From the NCBI GenBank assembly GCA_038503075.1, contig JBCAML010000015.1, forward strand, positions 992,001 through 1,056,000: a stretch of 64,000 bases of DNA, written 5' to 3'. Position 1 is the first letter of the stretch, and the number at the start of each line of letters is the position of its first letter. A model generated the notes under the pieces. That model saw only the letters and a list, made by a program, of their open reading frames with translations, had not been told where the DNA came from and ran no database searches. The stretch comes from Gyromitra esculenta (Eukaryota > Ascomycota > Pezizomycetes > Pezizales > Discinaceae). Shown here in pieces: positions 10,484 to 23,588 of the stretch. The position numbers were made by a program, and so were the translations under genes.

Positions 10484-13400
10484 TTAACTAAATTGTCGAC
10501 AAAATTCATACAACACGACTGCAGCCGCAGTCTGAACATTCATGCTTCTTGTCTCGCCCTTTTGGTTGATTTCGACGCAAAGATCAAGCTCAGCGAGAAA
10601 CTCTGCCGGAATGCCGAACTTTTCACTCCCTAACAGCAATACCACCTTCCTAGGGAGCTTGTAGCCTTCCTTTCCCAAGATGATACTTCTGTCTGTCTGT
10701 TCCACCCCAACCGTTGAATATCCTTCGAGCTTTTTGGCACGAATAAATTCCGGAATGTTTGCCACTTTAAGTTCCAAAATCGGAAGCCACACTTCAGAGC
10801 TCACGGAGACTGAAGTAAAATCCTTTAACTTCAAGACATCCTTGCTATGGAAGCAAAGAGTGCTGACACCCATGATCTCCGACACCCTGGATAAGCCGCC
10901 AAGGTTATAGGCGTTTTCGATGAGAGAAGCGATGACGATGATATCCAATCTACCGTCTCTGTGAGAACGAGCTCCATTCCTCTGATGCTCATTCACATCG
11001 ATAAGAGCCTTTGCGTCCCATGACTCACTCTTCGTTTGAAGTGGTGCTTCAACAAGCGCATCATCCTCTATCTTTGTATACTCTACTCTCTTATTACCAT
11101 CATCTAGCTGTTGAACGGTGCCGACAGGTATGAAACTAGCCTTCTTGGCATCTTGATCGCTAATGGAAGCAAAAAACTCTAGAGGAATAATATCTGCTTC
11201 ATCTCCTCCGAGGAGATAGCTCCCAGAGAAGATGCCCGCAAGGGTATAATTTGACTTCGGATTGAAAGTTCGCTCGTTTTCCATCTTCCCCGCAGCAGTT
11301 ACTTGCTTAAAAAACTCTGAGTTGAGTATCGACTGACGGAGGCGTTGAAATATGATATTATCTCTTAAGTATTGCCTACTAAAGTTAGTTGCAGAATTAA
11401 AAGGGCCGAAAACAAAATAGCTACCACTGCGTGAGATCGTCCCATAGCTCAAGAACCATAGATGTAGCTTGGTGACGGACAGCAACTTTATTGTTGTTGC
11501 TAAGAGGAATGACCGTATATAGAAGCTTTGATAGTTTAGTACTTGTAAGTAGTTTGGATGGGGGTGTAAACCTCAAGGTAAAATTTCTCATTCAAATCAT
11601 CTTGAAGTTCCCTAGCAACCATGATAGCGACCCGCAACAGTGACGCCTGTAATTTTGGGTTCGGGTTTTCAGGGGCTTGAAGATGTCTGAACATGAGTGA
11701 ATAAGTGAGACATCAAAGCACACGATGTTGAATAGACCTACCTCCATAAACAGTCTCGGTTCTGCGGGAAACGTATAATACACAATGCGATTATCCACTA
11801 AAATAGTCAACCAAAAGATTCCTTTGAGAATTGCGTCTCGAGGAATTTACCTCAAAAAGAAAACGGTATCTCGGGTGCGGTTCATTGCATAGGGTTGGAA
11901 TAACTGTGTTCAGAAATAAATCGCTCTTGTCCGCTGTAATAAATCGCTCAAGCATCAACAAGGTCTGCAATTGGGAAGTCTTCCTAATCTTAGCTATTAT
12001 AATAAAAACCAAGCATCGCCGAAAGTTTGATATACCTTTTTCCACTTGCTATATACCGGCATTCCTGGCTTGTTTAACGTCCAAAGACTGTAAACCGTAT
12101 TTCTCAGAGCATTCGCAAACTTTGATTCAATGAGATTGCTTGGGTCGAATCTAGATAGAATATCAAATATGTAGACTTGTGCCATTTCTTCCTTTTCCCC
12201 GTAGTATAGCTCGTAATGGTTCCTATATACATTTTATTAGCGAGGGATCGTATAGTATTGAAAGGAGTACTAACCGCTCAGGGAAAATCTCATCAAAGAT
12301 CCTCGCCATCGAACTTTCAACAATAAACTCTGGTTCTCTACTTGGAGTGAAGTTGATAAAATTCATTAATATGTCAAGAGTCCATTTGCAGGAGCAGAAG
12401 ACAACTGGAGAGTTGAGATATCCTTGGCGGAGGGTTTTTGCAAATGCGGGGGCAAGTGATCTCTTTCCTTTGCATAGTTTAATAATCTCTTTACCGATCT
12501 GTCGGAAATTAGCAGCCGTTTTTAGGTGGGATGAGAATCTGATCGGGATGGTTGAATATTAACATTCGAAAGAGTTTCAGCCAACGCTTCGTTTGTCTGT
12601 AAACTTGCACAAATAATAGATGTGTCGAACACAGTCCTGATTAAGCTGACCTCAAGGAGGGATTCCTCTGCAACAGGACTTGTTATGTGTGCGCACTCCC
12701 ATAGTTCACGCACCAGGGAGTCTAGCTCAGGATAAGATCCCACAACCGCAGAAGCGCTGCGAAATACGGTCCTCATACATCCAAGAACTCTTAGTAGAGA
12801 GCCCTTATTGATGTAACGGAGTATCTTTTTCGTTGTGTTGAAAAAGAGTTTGACAAAATCATGGCTTAACTATGCAAAAGATCAGTAAACCATTGAGTTC
12901 ACTGGAAAATATTAAGTGTTACCTCATGTTCCGAGGATTGACGGACTGATATATCTAATAAACTGTAGGCGTAATATAACTTTTTTGCAGTCGTCCTTAG
13001 TTTTATGGTGCTATGAATTGACTTCCATTAGCTCCGTGCTGTACCACTTGCTTTGCTGTATATATATATAGTACCTACTTTTCGTGTTTATTTTGGTCAA
13101 ATGTTGGCAGTGGAGTTTTTACGAGCAAGTTTAAAGCTTCATCCCTAGTCACAAATGCTGTCTGCACATTACCTTTATCCCCACTATCTTCCATAGCAGA
13201 TCCAGCAGCATCACAAACTGCCATAAGCTCGCCCCTAAGTTTCTCGGTTGCTAGATCGAATTTACCATAGCTCTGCAACATACATACAAACGACCATGCT
13301 TTTTGGGCGAGAGCCAACACCTTCTCGGTGCTAGCAAGATTGAGAACTTTGTTCTCTCTTTGGTGGTGAAGGAGACTAGCTAATTCAGTTACGTACTCCC

Positions 13401-15938
13401 CTTCCTCAGGATTCTCCAAAAAATAGCTGATAGCTTCCTCAACTTTTGTTGTTAGTATCTCTTGAGAGTCTGGGCTCTGTAGCCATTCTGGATAAATATA
13501 TGTTAGGAATTCATCCGAGCAAAAAGCGGGGCGTTTATCGTACCTCCCACGAGCCCTTTGCTACCGAAAAGCTGTGTAAGTAACCGGACAGTTAACTTAT
13601 TTTTTCTTTTATCCATCCTGCATTGAAGATTTAGTCTATAATTGATGACCTAAACTTAAACCTTAATCACCTTAGTGGAGCCTGTATATGGCCTTTAATG
13701 AATAGATCAAACCCGTTTCCTCGATCGCTTCCTTCGCTTATGAGAGTCAGGAGAATGGCTATTTTTAATATGATTTTCGATGGTGGATCATTTGCTGTAT
13801 CTAAAGCCAAAGATAAGGTTCTTAATTGATGAAAATGGGGGTTTAGATCTTCGTTCTGTGGTTTATCAATGCTTAAGAACCCTCTTAGTGATTTCGCAAA
13901 AGTGGAAGTAATCAAATATTCCTTCTCGGCAAAAATTTCTGTCAGAGCACTGGATATCAATTTCGTCAGCTGTTATTAGGCATTGGATTAAAGGAGGTAT
14001 TTACATACTCAAAGAACACTTCCAAACCAACACGTTCCAGATTTGTCGATAATAGAAGTGTAAAGCACATTGAAATGCATAAATCAGTTTTCATAAGAGC
14101 ACTATTAGCTGTTAGTCAATTTTCATCATATACTAAATTGCTCGGGTAAAAGAAGTCTTACAATCTCTTCATCTTTGATATTCTCACGATTACTAAAAGA
14201 TCCTCTTTTCCGAAGCCATTTCCACTTGAAATTTTTGCCACCCCATCTACGATACCCTTTAAAATAAAGACTCTTGCTGGTGCAAATATGGTATCCTGCC
14301 TGGCATCTAAAAATTTCAAAAATCTGGTAGCATTTTGACTTTGGATAATCATCTTCTTTAAAAAGTTAGAGAGTTTATCGCCATATTCGCAACGACTGTC
14401 GTTTCCTCTCCGAACGGAGAAATGGTGCGCTGCTATCGAGTATGGTAGAAACACATCGTTGATAAAACTCCCGTTCTCATTGTCTAGCAACTTTCCTAGT
14501 GCGGCACTATCAAGACTTAGGAGAAACTCCCAGGTCGCTTTTTGCAGCGGCCCACATGAAGAAGTTAATCCAAGTGTCATTAGTACCACGATCCAGCTCC
14601 CATATATGGGTGAAAGTGGATTCAGGAGACGACGGATATCGGGGACTGCTGCAAGGAATTGGTTGGTGGAGGTGGATAGTGAAATAATCTCAATCATGGT
14701 AGAGTATTTGGCCCATGCTGCTGAGTCTTTTGCCGAAGATGGGTCGTATTTAAGAAATTTGTTATTGATTGGCTTCGAGGCTAACCGAAGGGAGGAATTT
14801 AAGATATAGAGGCAGAATTTTCGACGCTCGTTAAATCCAGTTGAGAGGCCAATCTGAAGATTATCATGAGTAATCTCTCGTTGGCTTCAGATAAAAATGT
14901 TCTTTTGCACGAACCTGTAATTGTGCCCAGTACTTGTCGTCCTCCAACGATTTCTGTGATGGACGGGATGTAGTACCGCTCAGGGATACCCAACATAACC
15001 AGGTGCTAAAAGCCAAATCGATATGTGAAGGGGCTTCTAGAAGAATTTCAATAACCCTCCGAATCATCTAAGAATAGAACCCGTGGTTAGAATATAAATG
15101 ACTAGGGTTAGGGTTATATAGTAATTTTGCGCCCACCTCCGAGCTTCCTTCCGGTAAAAGCATATCAAGTTTTCTAAGAAGCAGTCGGAAAACATGACAC
15201 GATAACGTTGAAATATTCTTATCCCTTAATCCCATTAGAGGAGGAATGAGAGTCGGTAGTGCGCTAAGGTGATGAGCAACTATTTCCGTTGAATCGGCCG
15301 ATGCAATCTCTGTAAGCAGGACAACCTTTAAGAAATTTAAGTATGCGGTAACAATGTTGTATATGTCTGGGAGACTGGAGGATTCAAAATCCTTGGGGTG
15401 TTCGAGATTCGATTTTAAGGAGTGATGACTTTTTATGAACTGTTCGAAATCAACTTCGAATGCATCATCGCTAGCAACATGAGCCCTCGAAGCTGAAAGC
15501 AAGAGCGCTATAATTGAGTCATGAGCTCCTTGAACAAGGCTGGCCAATACATTAGGCAGTGATAATGCGATTTGGGCTCCAAGTTGGAAGTTCTTATGTT
15601 TTGTTTCATCTGAGCCACTACTTGCAGAGACCAGAGTATGGATGAATCTGCTAAGCGCATCTTCTGCATATTTCTAGAAATCCAAACAGAAGACAGGAAT
15701 CAGTAGAGCTCTCTCTGTGGTTCTGGGAGTCAGAATTTTGATAAATATATACATCTTCACATTTCGACAATAACGTTGCCAATACTTCGGCCAACACGGC
15801 CTTTTCTCCATGATCATGAGAGGTCTGTAAATGCTGTGCTACATGACCAGCGAGTGAAAGTTCTCTGTTCTTTTCCTTCGATTCAGCAAGGGAGATCAGG
15901 ATGCTCGCGAGCGAATGATGGTTAGAGACCGTGTCCAT
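10484..15938 (-). CDS. TRM3: tRNA (guanosine-18-2'-O)-methyltransferase Trm3 (TARBP1 family)
   Basis: A long, many-exon gene. Coding pieces lie near 15938-15740, 15690-15120, 15000-14800, 14700-14160, 13960-13667, 13560-13075, 12880-12520, 12500-11590 and 11500-10484. The first intron (donor GATGTATATA, acceptor TTTCTAG) joins in phase to KYAEDALSRF. The N-terminal ~1,100 residues are helical, HEAT-like and weakly conserved. The C-terminal ~190 residues form a SpoU (SPOUT) methyltransferase: motif 1 NAYNLGGLSRVSEIMG, motif 2 LLLGSEKFGIP, motif 3 GETRSMNVQTAAAVVLYE. The enzyme family uses SAM to methylate the 2'-OH of G18 in the tRNA D-loop. The gene is divergent from the kinesin, with 268 bp between starts. 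Exon boundaries in the middle are approximate; the family call from the C-terminus is firm. Confidence 0.85.
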
Positions 15939-16206
15939 GGTGTTGGAAAGAATGCGGTTGTACGCTCTTCCGAATGGCGGGGCAAATAGGTGGCGGGGCG
16001 GAGATGCAGCCGGGTAATCTTATTGGAGAGATCCTTGCTTTGGCATACTAGTCCTAAAGGAGAGAAAGGTAAATATTGATAATCCAGGAACAGCACAGCA
16101 ACAGTCCCACCAAAACTCCAAAAACAGCTGGGTATGCGGCAACTTGCACACAGCTTCGTTCATCCCTCACGTCCTCCAAATTCTCACCCATTACCTACAG
16201 TTCACC

Positions 16207-18240
16207 ATGTCTAGCAGGGCATCTCCACCAGGAACCCCCATTGGGTCTAACATGGCCCTCGAAGCCCGTTCTTTTCTCCTCGAAGTCCCTCATCATCCAC
16301 TCAAAACGTCCGCTTCTAGTGCATCGCTACGCTCGCGGGAAGCGGTTCCACAGAAAATGCCTAGTGAAATCGGCAACCAGAGCGGCGGGAATGTTAAAGT
16401 TGTTGTTAGAGTCCGCGGCTTTCTTCCTCGAGGTTTGTGTGCTGCTCCTTGGTTAGTTCTAAGCTGGAGCTTATCAGGAATGTCCGTACATTATTAGAAA
16501 TCGAGCGAGGAGCAACTAATTTAATCGAAATGGATCCTCGAAATCAATCTACTATCCTTTATCCACCACTGGAATCTGCTGGAAAGGTGAACAGCAGAAA
16601 AATCGTGGAGAAAAAAGAGTTCACGTTTGATAACTCCTTTTGGAGTTTTGACCGCGATGATGATCATTACGCAGATCAAGATGATGTCTACAATACACTC
16701 GGGGAGGAATTCTTGGACCACAATTTCGAGGGCTACCATACTTGCATCTTCGCATATGGTCAAACAGGGGCTGGGAAGAGCTACTCAATGGTTTGATTTG
16801 TCGAAGTCTTTGCTTTTCGGAGGTTCAACTGACAAGCGATTTTTCATGAAGATGGGCACTCCAGAGCACCCTGGCCTCATCCCACGCACTTGCCGCGATC
16901 TTTTCGAGAGAATAGATTCCAACAACTCCCCCAGCGTAAATTACTCTGTCCGTGTTTCCTATTTTGAGGTTTATAACGAGCATGTCCGTGATCTCTTGGT
17001 ACCTCGCCGAGAGACGCCCTACTACCTCAAAGTCCGTGAATCACCAACAGAGGGCCCTTATATTAAAGATCTCACTGAGGTTCCTGTCCGAAATATTGGA
17101 GAAATTTTGAAATGGATGAAGATGGGAGACAACAATAGGACTATCGCTAGCACAAAAATGAACGATACTAGTAGTAGAAGTCACGCGGTGTTCACTCTAG
17201 TGCTGAAGCAAATTCATCATGATATGGATACAGACGAAACGACTGAGAGGGTAGCAAGAATTCGGTAAGATTTATTCTAAGGGTAATGAAAAACGGCTAG
17301 CTAATGATCTACGACAGCCTGGTGGATTTGGCTGGCTCAGAGAGGGCGAATTCGACCGGTGCTACTGGTGCTCGATTGAGGGAGGGATCGAATATCAACA
17401 AATCACTCACAACTTTAGGACGAGTGATAGCAGCATTGGCAGATGACGGCCCGAGGGGTAGCAGAAAGAAGAGAGAAGTTGTTCCATACCGTGACTCGGT
17501 AGTTGGCCACTTTTACTCCGCTAGATAGGCGAGGGAAGTAACTCTAACTTTCTATATTTTAGATCCTGACCTGGCTTCTGAAAGACTCTCTTGGGGGCAA
17601 CTCTAAAACCGCGATGATAGCCTGTATATCTCCCTCCGATTACGACGAAACCCTCTCTACACTTCGCTATGCCGACCAGGCTAAACGGATCCGCACCCGC
17701 GCTGTCATCAACCAGGATCACGTTTCTGCCGCTGAACGTGATGCCCAGATTGCTGAGATGCAAGAGACTATTCGTGCATTGCAACTCTCCGTATCCCAGG
17801 TCACTATGACAAAAAAGCAGAACGACATACAAAGCGAGCAGCTGGAGATGTACCAAAACGAGGTGGAGAAAATGCAACGCAAAATGGAGGAGGCAAGACA
17901 GGTTGCAGAGTGCAAAATTAAAGCGCTACAGACACAGAATGAGGCATTGAGGCTACATTTAAGGCTTGCAGTGGATAGCCTGAAGAATCCAATACCAGCT
18001 GTGATACCACCATCGAGAAGAACTAGCATCGGCGCCGAGGGCGAGGAGCAGATAGAGGAAGAGCTCGAGGAATACGATGATAGTGAAGGGGAAGAAGAAG
18101 AGAGAGATGAAATGGAATCAAGGTTGGCAGATCTGCTACAAGACCTGGGGATGTTCAGGAGGAAGGTTTCAGATGACAAGGGGAGATTTTTGCAAGAGTC
18201 TTACCTACGAGAGGTACGAGAGGTACGAGCCAATGCTTAG
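16207..18240 (+). CDS. Short kinesin-3 motor (NKIN3/UncB-like)
   Basis: Five exons with introns 16433-16497, 16791-16851 (branch CTGAC), 17265-17317 and 17499-17562, all in phase, give about 596 residues. The motor starts at [14 protein letters not shown] and has the P-loop GQTGAGKS, switch I NDTSSRSH, switch II DLAGSER, and the [13 protein letters not shown] and [11 protein letters not shown] blocks. This motor type matches kinesin-3 (KIF1/Unc-104). After the motor there is a neck/coiled coil (about residues 400-500) and an acidic stretch ([16 protein letters not shown]). The protein then stops, with no FHA or PH domain, unlike long Unc-104 kinesins. Short kinesin-3 motors of this kind are known in Neurospora, where they help move mitochondria; the same role here is inference. 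Confidence 0.88.
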
Positions 18241-18557
18241 GTTATAAGCAAAAAGGCGGTATAATGGTGGCATTGATTGTACTCGCATCGCCGGGAGGAC
18301 GGAGTTATTCGGTATTTTTATTTTATTTTTAAGTTGGTGGGATTTGTTTCTTGAACAGAATTCGGGGTTCGTGCGGGCATTGATGGGTTTTTCCGGAGCA
18401 AGGAATTTTATGCGGGCTTTGCGTGTTATTAATCGCTCATTGATGTCTTTATTACGAATATGAATTGTTTCGAACTAGGCAGATGCGATAGATGTCTTGC
18501 TTATGAGCTAGATAACCCTATTGAATACACAAATAAATAAATAAATGAGCCGGATAA
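18241..18557. other. Kinesin 3' flank, nothing recognised
   Basis: AT-rich DNA after the kinesin stop codon, including AATAAATAAATAAATGA near 18531-18546, which could serve as polyadenylation signal context. It ends at the target duplication of the solo LTR. Confidence 0.4.
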
Positions 18558-18828
18558 TGTTGAAATAATGAATAGATCTGATATATTGACTATCCAGTAA
18601 ACTAGTGAAGGGAAAACAGAATAGACGAACGGGAGAAGAGCTCCATATATATACTCCCTATGGAGTCATATATAAACAGGTTTATGGGGGCTCTTTGGGC
18701 ACCGAATAGATCGGCCCGAGCAACCCCCTTTAGCAGTATAGACTATACCAAACGTCTTCGGTATCCCGAGTAGTGACGTACCAAATGAGACACTAGGAAG
18801 CCTATGGATATATACCATATATCCAACA
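18558..18828 (+). mobile_element. Solo LTR, 271 bp (family S1), perfect 5-bp target duplication
   Basis: It begins TGTTGAAATAATG and ends ATATATCCAACA, with TGTTG/CAACA inverted ends as in LTRs. GATAA occurs immediately before (18553-18557) and after (18829-18833), a perfect target duplication. A second copy of the same length with its own duplication lies at 45841-46111. No internal retroelement sequence is attached, so it is a solo LTR from LTR-LTR recombination. It ends 57 bp before the start codon of the UPF0415 gene. Confidence 0.9.
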
Positions 18829-18885
18829 GATAACTCCTGCTGGATACCGAGTGATAGTTTATGTTTCAATCGGGTGGTTGCTGTC

Positions 18886-20785
18886 ATGGCTACACCACCC
18901 AAAGAGACTGCTACAACAATTTCAGCCTCAACCCACCAACCCCAAAACATCACCCACACTAGTTTTTCTTCACCCTTACCAATTCAGCTAGCTATGGATC
19001 CCGTGAAGGATAAATCTTCGGAGTTTGATTTCGCAGGAGATTCTTCGGATGGCGAAAACCAAGAGAATGGGCGACCCTTGAACCCGGAGGCCGAGGACCT
19101 GGTGGATCGCTGTACTCTGCTACTGGATGAAGTAGAGGCTTTCCAAAGATCGCTGAGGAGAAACAAACTAGAGAAGGGGGTGGAGTTACGTCACTTTCAG
19201 GGAAGTGTCAGGAGCGAGTTGAGGGGACTCCAGATGGTATGTTGGAATTTTTCCGTGGCCTAGTTTGGGGTCGCGTGTATATTTGTCTTAAATGCCTGTT
19301 GTACTTATTTTTATTTTTTGCCGGTCTGAGGTGCGGGTTGTGTTAATATAATGATTCTCTGCAGTTAATGTTTGAGCCACCAGCATCTTCCAAAGTACAG
19401 CATACGCTAAGATCCTCCAATTTGTCTTACTTGGAAGCTGTCTGGCTTGCCGCAAAATCTACTACGGGTATCAAGGGGCTCACAAAATCTTTCACCCTTA
19501 CCGAACCAGGAGAAACAATAAAAGATACTAAGAAGCGGGGGAAGCGCAAAAAGTCATCTGTGTCGGTGGATGTAGTTGGCCAAAACGGGTTACAATGGTG
19601 CGAGTGTACAAAGTCCTGCGAGTCACGAAACACAACCAGTGGCATCTTCTGTAAGCAATGGCTAATTATAATGTCGTGTATAGGATAAAGGTATCAACAA
19701 TAACGAACAATCGAGTCCTCCATGAAATCGCAAAAGCTGGCTGGGAAGAAACATCCGAGTTCTATACATCCGATAACGAAGCAGAATCTTATAGACAGGC
19801 AGAGCCAGCATCTGCTAAACTCGCGACGTCTTCTGTCTCGTTGATCAAACAAGCTAGGCTTCTCCATCAAGCCGCCGAGCAAATAAGAATTCAATATCTC
19901 CACCCAACAATTCTCTTTTTCCTTCCAAATATTCACCCCTCTTCAGACTCCCCCGAAATCAATACTTTTCTCGAAACACTTCTCGCAACGGGCGCTCGAA
20001 TCCAATGCGGACCAGATTTAGACCTTATATCACCAAAGCCTACCCTGCAATCAATGTTACAGAGCCTCGAACTATCGGATTCTCGCCGTTATGCCTCATT
20101 TTCTGAGGTGCTGAATATAGATTGCACGATCCTTCTAGCATTGATCTCAGATCTCTCAAACCAACATGTTGAAGTAGAATCTCGGTTTCACCCCGCAATA
20201 CTACGGCAGTTAGACTTTGAAAAGGATCTAGCATTACTACCAAATTTGCTGCTTCCAGCGCTGGCGGGACGAAGAATGGTCTGTACGGCGACAGCTAGGG
20301 ATAGATTCGAGGAGATAGTAGAGATTGTTGGTTCCGACACAGAAAAGATTCGGGCACTGGCTATCCTAGATAAGCGGCGAAAGAAGAGGAGGAGGCCTAT
20401 TAATGATGAGTATGACGAGGATTGGGATGAAGAGCGAGAGGTACAGGAATCCTCAGAATCCCTTGTTGCAAGGTTCCAAGCAAATTCCCTTCATACAATT
20501 CCTTCGAATCTCCTTCTTCCGATTAGAACACTCGATCCTTCCTACTCGGAGTCGGATCTAGAACAGTTGTCGGAGTGTCAGACTCGGATCTCGCAGAAGC
20601 TCTCACAAGTTAACCGTTCTGTCTTTATGACGGGCTGGAAACGAGGCTATACAACCGTAACTTCAAACCGAAGTGTAGCAAAACTCATTGAAGGGCAGAT
20701 TCAGGATGGTGAAAAGGGGCCGGATTTGTTTGTTCTCGACACGGCAAGGAGTTTGGTTGGGAAAGCTAAGAGGATTGAGTGTTGA
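18886..20785 (+). CDS. UPF0415/DUF1308 family protein (C7orf25-like)
   Basis: Three exons with introns 19237-19364 and 19598-19683 (donor GTGCGAGT, branch CTAAT, acceptor GTATAG) give about 561 residues. The second intron is easily missed; splicing there turns a broken frame into the conserved-looking VDVVGQNGLQW/IKVSTITNNRVLHEI. The N-terminal part has DLVDRCTLLLDEVEAF. The middle has RQARLLHQAA-like and LNIDCTILLALISDLSN segments, and the C-terminus VNRSVFMTGWKRGYTTVTSN. These agree with the UPF0415 architecture of metazoan C7orf25, whose C-terminal DUF1308 domain resembles PIN-like folds; the molecular function is not established. A later in-frame ATG at 18994 is an alternative start. The promoter contains the solo LTR. 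Confidence 0.75.
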
Positions 20786-21640
20786 CCTGTGTGGCAGTGT
20801 GGTTGCTTAATGAGGCGACTGCAACAAAACCACGCCCAGCAGTATGGGCAACTTCTCCATACTCATATCAGACTTCAGAAGCGAATAGAATAAAGACGTG
20901 TCCTCTATATTTCTACCTATTTATCTTATTTCTATATCTAAACTTCGCTGCGTGCATGGAGAAATTGCATATGTTTCCGGGCGTTGCGTTGCAGCTGTCG
21001 CCTCTTTAAACACCACCGTACATAGGCTTTGACCTTTTATATTTTATATTTAATGATTCTATGTAGGTCTTAAGTTTTCGGGCGGGGATGTCAAAATGTG
21101 TTTTCAGAGTGAAGTATGTCATAGATTAGTGCCATCTCTCATTCCATCGGAGGGTATCCGTCCATTGCGGATCATCACCATCGTGTTCTTAACTCACAAA
21201 TTCCTCTAACCCGTTGCCGCTGTTGTGGTGTCCTTTGTAGGTTGACAACCTCACTCTACCCCCGTACTGGTAGGGGGCCGAGTGGGGCTTGTTTAAGGCC
21301 GAAGAACCTTAATGTTATAACCCTTTAACGAATAGTTTTTTTTACCAAGTATCTCACCCACATACAGGAGTAGTAACTAAACCCAGAGTTTACAACTTAT
21401 TGTATGTATATAACTCGAAAATCTCCTAAAGATTAAGAAGAAATAACTGGAAAAGCCAATCCCTCTTATAACCCCAAAGGAAATACAGCAAAAAAACGGA
21501 AATGAATCGTAAATGGTGAAAAACAAAAACAGATACCAATAACCCCACCCTTCTTCCCTAGATTTTCCACCCTTAAGACTTGCTTACTTCTCGTCTGAAA
21601 CTACATTATACAAAAAATAAAATCCTCATCTTAAGGCACA
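20786..21640. other. Convergent intergenic region, nothing recognised
   Basis: About 855 bp between the stop codons of the UPF0415 gene (+) and PTM1 (-). AT-rich and without long open frames, repeats or RNA genes that I can identify. Confidence 0.5.
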
Positions 21641-23588
21641 CTATTCGGGTTTTCTCCCGGTTAATCTCCCGGTTAATCTCTTCCCTTCTTCGCCTCCACT
21701 CACACTTTCATTATCGCTCCATTCGTCTACCTCCTCTCCCACACTAAACATCGTCTCCTCAACACTGTCTCTTCCCCTGTCCATACTCCTTCTACCCTGA
21801 GGCGGTACTGCAGTCGGTGCAAGATTCTGCAGTGGCCTACCCTCAGGTATTGGAGCTGCCCCACCAGTGCCCCGTGTCCGCCCTTCTTCTTCGTCTCCAT
21901 CATCCGAGTCCGCCATACTCGCGATTTCGAACCCGTCATCATCGTCCTGAGCAAGCTCCTCGGACATGGCAAAGCGGCGGTTGTTAGCGGTTGGCCGCCA
22001 GAGATACGCAATGACACTCAGATCAACCAGATAGACCAGGTTCAACCATCCATCCAACACAAACCAGCGCGTCTTCCAATGGCTCGGGACAAAGTCGGGA
22101 GATCCGTGACCGGCGAACGTGAGGGAGTTTAGAAAGAAAAACCCGAATATTACTACGATAGAGCCTAGTAGCACCCACCACAGGCGTTTATACATGAGTA
22201 ACTTCACGTTCTGCTTACGGTCCAAGAGTTCCTTCATTGTAAGTTTAAGACTGTTGAGTGTCCAGATGTAAAACGCTGTGAGGGTGCCTGCGAGGGGCAG
22301 GATTACGAGCATGACAAGGGGCCCGGCGCTGTCGGGGGAGATGGTAAGAGAGGCAACGGCGTAGACGACGCCGAAAATAAAGTGTCCAAGGGCAAGGATT
22401 CGGACGTATTTCATCAATGCGCCAAGGGAGGGTCTATCAAGTGTTGTGATTAGTATCCTATCGCCCATCTAGCCTTATTTCGGGGCGTAAGGATATTTAT
22501 CTTACTTCACTACGCCATAACCCATACAGACGATGAGCAGGAGGAAGAACGAAAACGAATTACGAGCAGCGTTCAGAATTGCGACGATAATCATGAGAAC
22601 CTTAGAAATAGTGTTTGCTCCGTGCACATTCATATAGTCATAAAAAGCCCATGTAATAAGCATTTCCACTATGAGGAAAATGATGATCGCCGTAACGTAA
22701 TTTTGCACAGGCACTTTAACAAACTCTTAGTTAATTACTAGATTCAAATTGGAGAAGGCATAGAGAAAGACTTACGGATATCCTGCCTGTGCTGCACATA
22801 CAGGAATGCCCAGAGAGCCCCAATAACAGCATACACAATAGTAAGACCTCCGTAAAACGGTAGTTTCGCAATATGAGCTGCCGGCAATTCACCATACGAG
22901 TTCTGGAAGGTGACCACGGCATCATATGCCATATCCCCAGGAGCAAAGGCATTGGTCCAGACACAGTAGTACCCAGTCTTCTTTATCGGATAGTAAATTG
23001 GTTCTACCTTTTTAAGGTTAATCGCAGTGTTGTAAATGCTACCGGTAGAGCTGGAATTCGCGTTTGGCTCAAGGATAAATTTTCCGACATCCGTTGAATT
23101 ACAAAGGTCAGCTTTCACGGAATCATCTGTACAGATATATTTTTTCTATAATTGATGTAGCGTGTTAGTGTCAACTATCAACCTCGAATATACTAGGAGG
23201 ATTCGGAAGTGCACAGAGCAACGGAAAAGTACGAACGTCGAACGAGTCTTCACTCGGAAACCGCCCTAAGAAACTTTCATCTCTAAATTCAAAAATAATC
23301 AAGGAGACTATGTCATCATCCTGGTGTGGTGTGAATTTGACCGTTATAGCTGGGTCATTGTTTCCGCCCCATGCTTTCTTATTGTACATTCCCGAACATT
23401 GTTGCTCGTCGCCATCACTTCTCTGCGAAAGAACTCCATCGTCAGTCTGGATTTCTAACTCAAGCACAAAAAGATAAGATCGGTGAAACAGAAGTAAGGT
23501 GAGGTGTAGATACCAAAGCGTACTCATTCGCAGACGCAAGACCAACTGTGGTCACTGCGAGTAACGCAGCTTGCAACCAACCACGCAT
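21641..23588 (-). CDS. PTM1: Ptm1-type seven-transmembrane protein (GPR107/108, LUSTR family)
   Basis: The start at 23588 gives a signal peptide (MRGWLQAALLAVTTVGLASA). A lumenal domain follows with Cys residues (YICTDDSVKADLCN, YYCVWTNAF), then seven hydrophobic helices (GGLTIVYAVIGALWAFLYV, AIIIFLIVEMLITWAFYDYMN, the last near WKTRWFVLDGWLNLVYLVDL). The tail is acidic and cytosolic and ends GRLTGRKPE. Introns lie near 23459-23513, 23146-23182, 22714-22775 and 22434-22505; the last has a classic ACTAATC branch and restores GYGVVK/PSLGALM. The second intron is only 37 nt by my reading; an alternative 67-nt intron with donor GTATAT and acceptor TGTACAG also keeps frame. The family acts in Golgi/endosome membrane traffic. 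The order of features and the conserved YICxD and NNRRFAMSEEL blocks make the call firm. Confidence 0.87.
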
